A stretch of DNA of 64,000 nucleotides from the NCBI RefSeq assembly GCF_964019385.1, contig NC_088646.1:5979233-6043232 (forward strand). The letters run 5' to 3'. The stretch comes from Sycon ciliatum. Taxonomy: Eukaryota > Porifera > Calcarea > Leucosolenida > Sycettidae. The notes beneath the pieces are model-generated. The model did not search any database and was not told the DNA's origin. It worked only from the letters and a program-made list of their open reading frames with translations. This document shows, piece by piece, positions 24,617-34,955 of the stretch; the first letter of the stretch is position 1; each line of letters begins with the position of its first letter. Both the position numbers and the translations under genes were made by a program.

Positions 24617-24700
24617 TACAGTGGTCCCTCTATAATCCGAATCCGGCATCATTTGTGCCACGAAAGTTCTGCTGGATTAGGGAGGGTGCTGGATTAACAA
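24617..24700 (+). mobile_element. Left end of a pogo/Tigger-like element
   Basis: Begins TACAGTGGTCCCTCTATAAT followed by CCGAATCC, a typical Tigger-style tip. A matching right end was not found. Confidence 0.5.
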
Positions 24701-24835
24701 ATCGGATTTACTGCTACAATGTGCATCAAGAGGACATTTTGGCTGCTGAAAATTGTGCTGGTTTATCGAGTAGCCCTTGGCGGATTATGCTGGCATAATA
24801 TTTGGCATAATCTTGGGATTTCGTCAAAAAATTAT

Positions 24836-25134
24836 GCTCCGGCATACATGTAATATAAGGATTCCAACGTGTAAGGTCGGCATAATCTTTCGGTTTAGAC
24901 AAAAATTATGCTTAGGGCATAATACAGCGTTGACCTCCGGCATAACATACGGATTCCAACGCATAAGGTCGGCATAAATCTTTCGGTTTAGACAAAAATT
25001 ATGCTTAGGGCATAATACAGCTTTGTCAAAAAAATATGCTCCGGCATAATATACGGATTCCAACGTGTAAGGTCGGCATAATCTTTCGGTTTAGACAAAA
25101 AATATGCTTAGGGCATACTACAGCTTTGTCAGAA
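24836..25134 (+). repeat. Three-unit tandem repeat, about 93 bp per unit
   Basis: Units contain GGATTCCAACGTGTAAGGTC, CATAATCTTTCGGTTTAGAC and TTATGCTTAGGGCATAATAC, with small differences. They may be the interior of the element whose left end is at 24617. Confidence 0.85.
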
Positions 25135-25378
25135 AGCCCTGGGGCCGCGTGTGTGTATGCGTGGTTTCTCAATCCTCTACATGTATGTACAGCGTGAATA
25201 CATAGTTGAACCGAGCATAACTCAGCATAATTCAGTATATTTGTTGGCATAATTGTGGCATAATCAAAAGCATAATTTGACGATTGGCCGAGCATAGTCC
25301 GCCAATGGCTATTATCGAGGGTGCTGGTTTATAAAGTGCCGACTGCCAAACTGGCAAAAGAGAACAGTCGGATCATGT

Positions 25379-25776
25379 AGGGGAAGTTAAGGGAAAAATT
25401 AAAATTTCACCAGTTGTAGTCTTCGGGGTGCTGAGTCGAATGGTCGTGGTCCGAGGAAGCTGAGACGCTCCCTTCCTACTTGAATCCCAATCGAACTCGC
25501 GCACTTCCACCGAAATTGGGTGACTGCGCCCTACTAGATGGGGATTTGTATGCAAAATGTCACTAAAAGCGCCATTTCGTTCTTATAAAAGCACGGATGA
25601 CCGCGATTGGCCCATATGTTGTACTCTTTTGGACGCTGAGTCGATTGGTTTTGGTCCGAAAAGGCTGCGATGCAAGTAGGAAGGGAGCGTCTCAGCTTTC
25701 TCGGACCAAGACCATTTGACTCAGCACCCCGAAGACTACAACTGGTGAAATTTTAATTTTTGCCTTAACTTCCCCT
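25379..25776. mobile_element. Fold-back element, copy 3, internally deleted
   Basis: Carries both tips of the 861-bp family (AGGGGAAGTTAAGG and its complement) but has lost most of the centre, leaving about 398 bp. The flanks are not TTAA here, so the end has been rearranged. Confidence 0.8.
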
Positions 25777-25863
25777 GTAACTTCCCCTTTAAAGAGAGAC
25801 TACTGTACATGTACATGTACTAGGTGGGTGGGGGCCCTAACTGGCTAAGTTCCTAACTACATG

Positions 25864-26227
25864 TACTACCGTACTGGCAATATATGTTGCCGCGTAACGC
25901 GTAACGCAGGGGGGTGCGGCGTAACGCGCGACCAGGCTAGTGCGACAAATTTTCGTTGAGTTCGTAACGCGCGTCCGGCGGGGTGCGGCGATCTTTTCAT
26001 TGCAGTTTGCACTGCACAAGAAAAAATGATGCGGCAAAAGCAAAAAAATGATGCGGCAATAGCAAAAAAGTGATGCGGCAATAGCAAAAAAAGGACTGCG
26101 GCAATATAGAAACCTGTGTAACGGCTCCTGTGCGACTTTGCATGTAACGCCCTGCGTGCGGCAAACATGGGCCAATGTAACGCTTCATGGCCTCACTGCG
26201 GCAACATATATTGCCAGTACGGTAGTA
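25864..26227. mobile_element. TIR MITE with 30-bp perfect ends
   Basis: Ends TACTACCGTACTGGCAATAT and onward match perfectly over 30 bp. Inside is a short tandem array of a unit containing TGATGCGGCAATAGCAAAAA (26020-26100). 364 bp, non-coding. Confidence 0.85.
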
Positions 26228-26654
26228 AACTTTTTTGTTTTGTGAACTTGAAATAATTATCGATAATGCCGGATATAGCCCCTTACACCCCCCCCCCTTG
26301 AGTTCAATAACTTTTGTTACCATGGTTACTTGCTCCACGTCCACGGAGCAGTTCGAAATTCGAAAGCAGGGACCGGGAGGGGCTCCCCGGTAGTACATTG
26401 CCATTGAAAGGCGGGCTCACGCCCCGACATGGCTACTTCCCCTTGTCTAACCCCCAAGACGAAATGATAGCCGACTGGCCGAAATTTAAAAAAAAAAGCA
26501 GGGAGTCGTTTTATAGTATGGTATTTTACGACTCCCAGTGTCAAGCAGCGTGTCGTCGACCTCGCGCTCGAGAAGCTGTCTCACACAGCAGCCGGCCACT
26601 GGCACTACATTGTACATGTACATGACTGACTGACTGTACACTGCACAGAGTAGA

Positions 26655-26762
26655 TTTTGCTGGCAACTGAAATCCGACCTCCTGAGCGGTGCGGATGCGC
26701 TCACATCGCAAAGAATGTGAACCCACCGCTCATGGGGTCGGATTTCAGTTGCCAGCACTGTA
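26655..26762. mobile_element. Tc1/mariner-like MITE remnant
   Basis: Inverted arms with core GCTGGCAACTGAAATCCGAC; the right end reads CAGCACTGTA. The same plan (AGTGCTGGCC tip, GAAATCC) recurs at 61262-61404, and a single end recurs near 54205-54235. Confidence 0.6.
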
Positions 26763-27902
26763 GTCGACTCTACGTACTGTCGCGGACATATCGACATGGA
26801 AATCCAGTCAACCGGGGCCGGAGCTCTCAGCGCGTTGAAGTAGAGTCGTTGCACTATAAATCAGTAACAGTTAAGTTACTAAGTTACTGTTGTTGTTGAT
26901 CCGATCCGATGCGACCACTGCCAGCGCTACGGTATGGCTGCATATGATATGGCCATGCCGGCCAGCGCCTTGGGGCCGCTAGACGTGCGACCGGATTTCC
27001 ATGTCCACGACAGTTCTCAGTAGTACAGTACTCAGTACAATGACGTGTACTTGTAGTAGTAGAACTGGAAGAAAATAAAAGACTACGCTGTACTAGAGTC
27101 GAGCGAGTAGAAAGCATTCGGCCCCTCTTCACGGAAATGCACGTGCAGCACTTTTCCTGTTTTTAGTTTTAGGCTTTTAGGTTTTACTACCTGGGATACT
27201 GCAGTGTTGTAGGCACGACGTGCGCTAGGAATGCTCTGATCACCTATTGAGTATTGGGCATTTGGGGCATCGGCCATACTCCCTAGCTAGCTGTCCTGGT
27301 GATGATCGCCAGTTTTGTGTGGAGTGTTGGGCGCTGACGGTACTCGTACTTTACGGTAATGCTAATGAGTATGTATGAGCTCGATTAGATGTTCGATCTA
27401 GATCTACAAGACAACTACAGCGCCAAGGTGGAAGTGTTCTTGAGTGGGGGTGATGTGGCAACTAGTCCACTTGTACTGTATCCCTTAATTTAGGCTTTAC
27501 GATGTTTACTCGGCTGGCGGTTTGCACCGCATAACAGCGAGGACGTGCGAAGTGATCTCGGTCCCGATCCGTGTCTCGTGCATGCAAAGTGATCTCGCTC
27601 CCGTGTTTTGTCTCGTGCAGTCTTGTTGGTGGCGTGATGGTGCCGTTGCCGTACTTGGTGCAGAAGGATAGAATCGACTTGCTCGCTTTCTGCTTTGGCC
27701 TTGAACGGTGTGCTCCAAGTACACAGAAGTCAGAAGTAAACTTACTTTCTGACGGTGCACTGCTCTGGTTGTGTTAGCAAGACTGGTTGGAGCTTACCAG
27801 CTAGCTTGCACTTAGCAAGTACACGCTGCTGTCTGAACTGTAACGTTGCTACTACATCCAGCTACCATAAATCAACGCCAAAGCTAAAGAACGGTCGGTG
27901 CA
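26763..27902. other. Intergenic region upstream of ELOVL
   Basis: Holds the 5' flank and probably the 5' untranslated region of ELOVL. A minus-strand frame at 27083-27277 has a possible donor (CAG/GTAGTA) but no recognisable family, so it is not called. Confidence 0.4.
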
Positions 27903-28871
27903 ATGGCGAAACCAGTGTCATTACCGGAGGAGCTCCTGTCTCCGTTTGCCTGGGATAGGTACTTGCAACAGCTTGAATTCGATTACTACAATGTGACAGC
28001 AACGCAACAATGGGCTGTGACCATGTGGCCGTGGATCTTTGCTTCGTCGTTCCTCTATGTGACTCTGTGTTTCCTGGGTGTCCGCTATATGAAAGACAGG
28101 GAGAGGTTTCGATTGCGGCGGACACTTGTGTTGTGGAATGCAGGCCTGGCGGCGTATAGCGTATACGCCCTGTCGCGAATGATACCAGGATTTGTTCTAG
28201 ACGTCAAGGAGGGCCGCTGGTCTCACATGATCTGCTCTAGCCAGTATTTTTATGACATTGGCCCGTGGTCTTTTCTGTTCCCCTTGTCCAAGGTGTTTGA
28301 GTTTGGTGACACGGTGTTTGTGGTGTTGAAGAAAAAGAAGCTGATCTTCTTGCACTGGTACCACCACATCACCGTGCTGTGGTTCTGCTGGTACAGCCTG
28401 GTGTATCCCATCGGGCCAGGGCGCATGTTCTCCACCGTCAACCTGTTCGTGCACTCCGTCATGTACACGTACTACGGCATAGTGGCGTCCGGGCTGGTGC
28501 GGCTGCCGCGCTCCGTCAACATCTGCGTCACCACGCTCCAGCTTGCGCAGATGTTCATCGGCCTGTACGTCAACGTGTACGCGTACTACAAAGTGTACAC
28601 TGGCGGTGCGTGTGACATGCACGTCTCGCACTTTGTGCTGTCCACGACCATGTACCTCAGCTACATGATTCTTTTCGCAAACTATTTCTACATGACATAC
28701 ATCAACAAAAGGCCGGCTGTGCCGGTGTCGAGTGAAAAGAAGAACGGTTTGAGTGATGCAGCCGACGCTGCATTGAGCAATGGATCTTCTGGGCACGCAG
28801 CTAATGGCCGTAATGGCATCAATGCCAACGGGCACCACGCGACAACCGTACACCATGTCAAAGCGGAATAA
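27903..28871 (+). CDS. ELOVL6: ELOVL6-type very long chain fatty acid elongase, single exon
   Basis: Condensing enzyme of the ER fatty acid elongation cycle: it joins malonyl-CoA to an acyl-CoA to give a 3-ketoacyl-CoA two carbons longer. The 322-residue frame starts at ATG 27903 in a good context (GCAATGG). It contains the family signatures KVFEFGDTVF (130-139), the histidine box HWYHH (151-155), and HSVMYTYY (184-191). Several hydrophobic segments (about 41-60, 74-92, 157-170, 181-197, 206-228, 243-260) fit a multi-pass ER protein. The text around the histidine box, LIFLHWYHHITVLWFCWYS, is closest to ELOVL3/6, which act on C12-C16 acyl chains. The C-terminal 50 residues are low-complexity Gly/Asn/Ala/His and end in KAE, like vertebrate ELOVL6. 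No intron interrupts the coding region. Family is certain; the ELOVL6 symbol is by closest resemblance. Confidence 0.93.
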   Translation: MAKPVSLPEELLSPFAWDRYLQQLEFDYYNVTATQQWAVTMWPWIFASSFLYVTLCFLGVRYMKDRERFRLRRTLVLWNAGLAAYSVYALSRMIPGFVLDVKEGRWSHMICSSQYFYDIGPWSFLFPLSKVFEFGDTVFVVLKKKKLIFLHWYHHITVLWFCWYSLVYPIGPGRMFSTVNLFVHSVMYTYYGIVASGLVRLPRSVNICVTTLQLAQMFIGLYVNVYAYYKVYTGGACDMHVSHFVLSTTMYLSYMILFANYFYMTYINKRPAVPVSSEKKNGLSDAADAALSNGSSGHAANGRNGINANGHHATTVHHVKAE

Positions 28872-29830
28872 CAAGCCATTCCATACGCCATTACTCTGAC
28901 TCTACTTGCAGCACGTGTGTGTGTGTGTGTGTGCGTGCGTGTGTGCACGCGTATGTGTACATCCATTCAAAGAGCAAGAAAACACAAGCGCTGTGCTGAA
29001 TTCCCCTCCCCCCCCCCCCTCTCTCTCTCTGTTCCATCTCAGTTGCCAAGATCGAGCGTACATGGCCACTGACGCACAACGTGTTGCTGCAACCCTGCGC
29101 GCCATCAAACTAACTACTTGCTGACCTCCTATACCCCTTCCTAGGCCACACACCAAATAGTGGGTGTTCTAATATTCTCTTCAAGACCCTACCGGCTATT
29201 ATTTCCGCCTCTATTTTGGCATACGATTGTCTGGCAGATGCTTGGCAATATTCCATTTCTTTTTTTAATTTCCGGGAATACTATCGTTATTGCGTCAAGT
29301 AATAGCAAAGAAAATCCGCGAGACTCCAGCTGTACCGTCCCAGTGATGTCGGTAAGAGCAACATTCGTACAGAAAGGCCTGTAACTTGTGCCGCATTGGA
29401 TCATGCATGCTTCTGAATGCATGTGCATGATATGCATGTACACAGTCATGTTCATGTATGTGAGGGGGGGGGGGGGGGATTCTCCAGTCACAGAAGTGTA
29501 CCTCACGGGTGCCAAGAGAAAAGGCAGTGTTAGGGCAAAGTACAGCACAGCTGATTTCACTACAGTATGCCTTTCCAATACCGTAAATCAACAAATTTTG
29601 GCCGGTGAGAAACTTTGGCACCATCAAATTTTGACCATACTGGTATGGGCTTTCCAAAACTTGAATAAGAAATCAAATTATCATCGGTTTTGTGACAGAT
29701 TTCGGGCGATAATTTGTACTTTTAGTCGATTGGCGCCAAGCAACGAAAACAGGGAAATAATCTACAGGGAATATTACTTTTGACATCCATGCTGACTTAG
29801 CAACTGTTCCTAGCGTCTCTTTAAATCCCC
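28872..29830. other. ELOVL 3' flank
   Basis: Contains a short GT/GC-rich repeat (about 28915-28945), a C run near 29010 and a G run near 29463. The ELOVL 3' untranslated region must lie here; no clear polyadenylation signal was selected. Confidence 0.4.
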
Positions 29831-30229
29831 TACAGTCCATTCATAAAAAGATGGGTCCTGGCTCTGGCGAGCTCCCGTATTTGGCGATTTTTCGTGATTT
29901 CATCGTACACAGTGCAGTGCTGCGAACTTGAAATTTGAAAAAGGGTCCAAAAAGGGTGCCTGAACTGGGGTTCGAACCGCAGAAGGCACTGTTGCAGGCG
30001 GGGTCAAACGGCCTGGATTTTGATGGTTTTTCCCAATTCAGTGCTTTTGGGGCAAAACCTGGCCGAAATCCTATTCTTGCTATGGCTTGCTTTTTGGACA
30101 AAAAAACTTCAGAAACATAATTGGAAGAGGATTCCATATGGGATTGCAGAAAAAAATTCTAAAAAAACTCAACGTTTGACCCATTTATGGCCAAAAGCTA
30201 GAAGTTCATTTTTTTCTGAATGGACTGTA
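29831..30229. mobile_element. TIR MITE, TACAGTCCATTCA ends
   Basis: 399 bp with ends TACAGTCCATTCA and complement. A truncated copy of one end, including CTTCTAGCTTTTGGCCATAA, lies at 59943-59990. Confidence 0.75.
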
Positions 30230-31359
30230 AGTGTCGTCCCAAGATGCACATGAAGCACAGTGCTTTTAAAATTTAAATCCTTCCACAACTCCACTGATTA
30301 CAGCTGGGATTCACTGCCACTGGTCTAGCCATAGGCCATGCGTTGCAAAGGGTAGATCTGGGCCGCAAGCTAAGGCAGTAAGGGTCAAAAATCAAACATT
30401 CCCCAGCTGGCTCTATCGCGGTGAAACTATTACTTGGTACGACCCAGGGGGAACGAAAAAAATTGAGACACAGTTCAGCCCTTTCAAGGGCCTTTCGCCC
30501 TTTGCCTGGCATGCTGACTATCGATCATGCCACTCATAGTCATAATTATCATGATCACAAGTACTCCGTGTACACCAGGGAGTCGTATAGACCCTGGTGT
30601 ACACCAACACCAATGATTATGACTTATGTCCGTGCATGCCATGCCTGCCATGGTGTCTACCCAGGTGTTCTCCATGAATGGCATGGCATGATCATGATGG
30701 CACGTCACCATGCAACACCATGTAGATCTACCATGCCCATGGTACCAGTCCGCGCACCTACTACTAGTACTAGTAGATCTACTACTTACTAGACTCCATG
30801 GCATGATCCACCTCCTGCAAGGCCAAGGCAAGGGTCAGATAGCAGGGAGTGGTAAAATATTACCGGTACCGGCATTTTGTAGGGGTGAAACGAATATTCC
30901 GAATACACTGTATTCGAATGTTCGTTCGATAAGCTCAACCGAACGAGTACGAATACTTTCACGCTGCGCTCTGCTACATCCTCTGGCGTCGTTGGCTGGA
31001 AGGGCTTTCTCTTTCTCTTCGTTCCTGCTGCTCTACTGTACTGGTGCCGGTCGCAGTCTTTGTCACCGATTCAACGACGTCATCGAGATTCTCCTCGTAT
31101 GATTGTGAGATCGCTAACGCAATCTCTGCGGTATGGCAATTTTTTATGTTCTAGTGAGGTTTATGTTGAAGTGCACACCGATATGCAACATGGATGTCAA
31201 AATGAAACTCTTTCAAGTTAGTTTGGCTTTGCTTACTGATTACACCTGTAGGCTGTAGCGATAATGATCCACTCTGATCCGGGATGTAAGTGACCAGTGA
31301 TGTGGTTTCGGCAGGGACATTTGCATTTCGTACGTATAGTGGGGGGGGGGGGGGGGGGG

Positions 31360-31407
31360 GAGGGGTATGTTATAGCGAGGGTCGTTATAGCGAGGTCTGA
31401 CCTGTAT
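31360..31407 (-). mobile_element. Tigger-like end fragment
   Basis: On the minus strand reads TACAGGTCAGACCTCGCTAT, then AACGACCCTCGCTATAAC. It is preceded by a long G run (about 31340-31361). No partner end was found. Confidence 0.5.
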
Positions 31408-31441
31408 TACACCCAATATCTGTACAGTGACTATGTACTAG

Positions 31442-31470
31442 CAAGAGTTCATAACCCCCATGAACTCTTG
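31442..31470. mobile_element. Micro-hairpin element, copy 2
   Basis: 29 bp: CAAGAGTTCATAACCCCCAT followed by GAACTCTTG. Flanks GTACTAG and GTACTAC agree at 6 of 7 positions, consistent with an aged 7-bp target duplication. Confidence 0.65.
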
Positions 31471-31482
31471 GTACTACAGTAG

Positions 31483-31982
31483 TACAGTCTGTATCGGCTA
31501 TAGCATACCCTTTTGATTTCCGTGATTTATCACTATAACCGATGCATCACTATATGCGATACGATCGATTTTTTTCGATCGACACATGAAAGGCAAGGAA
31601 ATACTTCCAGCATGGCGTTTTGGCAAATGAGCATGCTGCATAGTTGACAGTGCCCGCATTTCCATAAAAAAGTTCTGTTATGTACATGTACATGTGTCAC
31701 TATCAAAATAAGCAACGTGAAGAAAGTAAAAAATAGGGCCTTTGATATTATTGCAACATGTATTTTAAAGTTATCACTATAGCCGATAATAATGTAGTGT
31801 GTTATGCCTGTTTTGATTCTTTGTTGCCATCATAATATCCGATATATCATTACATCCGATAATATTGGTTATAGTGATATTTGTACTGGATAAAATACGT
31901 TTTGCTTTTGATATTTCGGACCAATATCACTGTAGCCGATATATTCTCATATCCGGTCACTCTATAGCCGATACAGACTGTA
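31483..31982. mobile_element. TIR DNA element, 500 bp
   Basis: 21-bp perfect ends beginning TACAGTCTGTATCGGCTATA. The interior repeats variants of ATCACTATAACCGAT and ATATCCGATA near both ends, a subterminal-repeat style seen in pogo-like elements. No transposase. Confidence 0.8.
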
Positions 31983-32061
31983 GTAGAGCAGCGCATCAGT
32001 GCAGTGCTCATCATACTAACACGTGTACTGATAATGTGATAGGCTCTTGATCTACAGCATG

Positions 32062-32271
32062 TACTGTATGAAGAAATATTCGTCTGGAATTTAACTTCGT
32101 CTTTTTCGTCCAAGGAGCTTTTGGACTAAATCAAATGCCGGCCTAATGTCGATTTGTCCAGCTTTTCAATACACTCTTATGATCCATGGACGAAATATAC
32201 AACCGGACGAACTCCCTTTCTTTGGAGTTGGACGAAATTATTGACCGACGAAATTTTCTGCTTGTACAGTA
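32062..32271. mobile_element. TIR MITE, GAAATATTCGTC family, copy 1
   Basis: 210 bp sharing almost its whole length with 57084-57285 (for example AATGCCGGCCTAATGTCGAT and TTGTCCAGCTTTTCAATACA). The ends are imperfect inverted repeats. Confidence 0.75.
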
Positions 32272-32461
32272 CATGATTGTACATGACTGTACATGACTGT
32301 AGTCCCGCGGAGTGCTCCAGTGCATGTAGTGTTCCAGTGCATGTAGTGTTCCAGTGCAAGTACGAAATCCCGCCAGAGCGCCCCTACCTCCTCGATGCTT
32401 CGAATAGGTTCAGGTGGGGAGGGGCGGATGGGCGAGTCCTACTTGCCGCATTCAGTACTAC

Positions 32462-32504
32462 CAAGAGTACATAACCCCCCCGGCCCCGGGGTTATGTACT
32501 CTTG
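32462..32504. mobile_element. Micro-hairpin element, copy 3
   Basis: CAAGAGTACATAACCCCCCC, a GGCC turn, then GGGGTTATGTACTCTTG. Flanks GTACTAC and GTACCAC agree at 6 of 7 positions. It stands 16 bp left of the LTR element at 32521. Confidence 0.75.
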
Positions 32505-32520
32505 GTACCACATGAACAAG

Positions 32521-34951
32521 TGTAGCGTTGGCACGCTAGTAACTCACACAGCTGCAGCGTGAATCACTTTCAATGTATTGGTCACACGTGTTACACCGCA
32601 CCCGTACCCCGCACTTGCAACTCTGTACCGTGCTAGCAGATCCATGACATGGATAGTAACTAGTCTCACTGCGTTCAATGTTTCATATTGACCTCAGAAA
32701 TATTAGTCTAGACCTTTTGCTGCACTTTCAACCACCTCTCTTACGCCCATTGCCCACACTGCTATTCAGCTCCTTCTTCTGCATAGAATCAAATGGCATT
32801 CCTTGTGCAATGACTGTAGCCCACACAACATACTTTGACCTTTCTTCTGCTCTCTGCTGAGCCTTTGCCGTGACCATTGCTGTTGCAGCACGTATGCTGT
32901 CTGCCTATAAAAGCTGCTGTTCACAATTCTCTACACGCCAGTTAGAAACTACAGTTAGAAAGGCCAGTTAGAAACGCCAGTTAGAAGTACAGTTAGAAAG
33001 GCCAGTTAGAACCTTCAGTAATGTCAGTTTAGAGTTAGAGTCAGAGTTAATGTTTAATAATTATTAACAGTGTGTTCACTGAGACCCGTCTGCATTTGCC
33101 TCCGAGAGAGACTGCGGCCCGTTACAGAATTGGTGCCAGCGGTGGGATACGCTACAGAATTGGTGCCAGCGGTGGGATCCGTTACAGAAATGGTGGCAGC
33201 GGTGGGATTCGAACCCACGCCTCCGGAGAGACTGGAGTGCATTGATGGCAGCGGTGGTTCAATTTTATAATTGCTAGATTCGAACCCACCTAGTATCTGT
33301 ATTGCATTGATGGCAGCGACGCTACAGAATTGATGGCAGTGGTAAATTGTTTTATTGGTGTAACCGGTACCAGCATGGCCCAACCTGATGCGCCAGTCGC
33401 CGCTACTCCTTCGCCCGCCACGTCTCCCCCAAGCCCGAAATGATGACGGACAGCGTCTCTACTGATCAAGCTCCATGTCCAATGTAAGCTAATTCCCGAT
33501 ATGGCACTTTTCTTTCCTGTCTTCCTTCAGTCTTCCTGTTCTTTTCAGTCTTCCTTTATGCGAGTGTGTGAATCCAGTTTAGTTAGGTAGGCGTCCGATC
33601 ATGGTGAGCCACGGTCTATCTAGCTAACCTGGGATAATGTGTGTTAGAGTGCCCTTTGTCCAGTTCAGTTTGGAACTGTGAACTATTTTTATGGCTCAAA
33701 CGCCATGGTGGTACAGCAAGTGTGCTGTGAGTCCTATTTGGAGGACAATTTTTTCCCCTTTGGCCCCGTGAGATCGTGTGAACCTGGAGTGATGGTATTA
33801 TTTATGATTTTGTTATCAGTTCATTTCTTCTGTCTACTCTCAAAGGTTATCATTTCCGATATTATTTTGCCATATTCCGGTTGACGCTGTACCAGTATGA
33901 TGCGCTATCTCCTATAATGTTCAATGATTATGTTCGCACCACCTCTCAGTCCTGTGATCTGCTGCTGCGCTCCAGCCAGTACTTCAATGTCAGTTGTCAT
34001 CATTGCGTCCGGATATCAACCGAGGCTGTTCACGAATACATACCTGTACATGTATATGCAAGTCATCCATTCTGCCTATCTTCTTCGTCGAGGTTATTCC
34101 GACGCGACCATGCATGCCTCCAGTGTCTTCTAATCTCAGTCGATTGTCGGAGTCCGGCTATCAAATAATGTTCCTCGCCAAGTCTAGTCTGCGTATCTTC
34201 ATGATCTTCTATCAGCGTTCGTCACTTCGTGTTCTGCTACTCGGACTCTAATCACGAGGACGTGATTCTGTTTAAAGAAGGAAGGTGTAGCGTTGGCACG
34301 CTAGTAACTCACACAGCTGCAGCGTGAATCACTTTCAATGTATTGGTCACACGTGTTACACCGCACCCGTACCCCGCACTTGCAACTCTGTACCGTGCTA
34401 GCAGATCCATGACATGGATAGTAACTAGTCTCACTGCGTTCAATGTTTCATATTGACCTCAGAAATATTAGTCTAGACCTTTTGCTGCACTTTCAACCAC
34501 CTCTCTTACGCCCATTGCCCACACTGCTATTCAGCTCCTTCTTCTGCATAGAATCAAATGGCATTCCTTGTGCAATGACTGTAGCCCACACAACATACTT
34601 TGACCTTTCTTCTGCTCTCTGCTGAGCCTTTGCCGTGACCATTGCTGTTGCAGCACGTATGCTGTCTGCCTATAAAAGCTGCTGTTCACAATTCTCTACA
34701 CGCCAGTTAGAAACTACAGTTAGAAAGGCCAGTTAGAAACGCCAGTTAGAAGTACAGTTAGAAAGGCCAGTTAGAACCTTCAGTAATGTCAGTTTAGAGT
34801 TAGAGTCAGAGTTAATGTTTAATAATTATTAACAGTGTGTTCACTGAGACCCGTCTGCATTTGCCTCCGAGAGAGACTGCGGCCCGTTACAGAATTGGTG
34901 CCAGCGGTGGGATACGCTACAGAATTGGTGCCAGCGGTGGGATCCGTTACA
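32521..34951. mobile_element. Young LTR element without pol (TRIM/LARD-like)
   Basis: Two LTRs of 666 bp (32521-33186 and 34286-34951, TGTAGCG...GTTACA) look identical by eye and are flanked by CAAG on both sides (32517-32520 and 34952-34955), so the insertion is whole at its ends and recent. A primer-binding site for tRNA-Leu starts at 33191, and a purine tract (AAAGAAGGAAGG) precedes the right LTR. The 1.1-kb interior shows no gag or pol, so the element depends on another for mobility. Each LTR contains a tandem array built on CCAGTTAGAAA (about 32938-33020). The family cannot be named; Ty3/gypsy is likely from the 4-bp target duplication and primer. Confidence 0.85.
33191..33237. promoter_or_regulatory. 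tRNA-Leu primer-binding site, extended complement
   Basis: TGGTGGCAGCGGTGGGATTC complements a tRNA-Leu acceptor end including CCA. The match continues for 47 nt through the T arm, the variable arm and into the anticodon stem, far beyond the usual 18 nt. Confidence 0.75.
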
Positions 34952-34955
34952 CAAG

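Noticed and set aside
24836-25134. CRISPR-like array
   Set aside because: Units are contiguous tandem copies without unique spacers, and the genome is animal.
27083-27277. Minus-strand frame of 64 residues with a possible splice donor, head to head with ELOVL
   Set aside because: No relative recognised and no second exon found; it could be a first exon but cannot be supported.
28197-28874. 225-residue minus-strand frame
   Set aside because: Antisense shadow of the ELOVL coding region, with no family motif.
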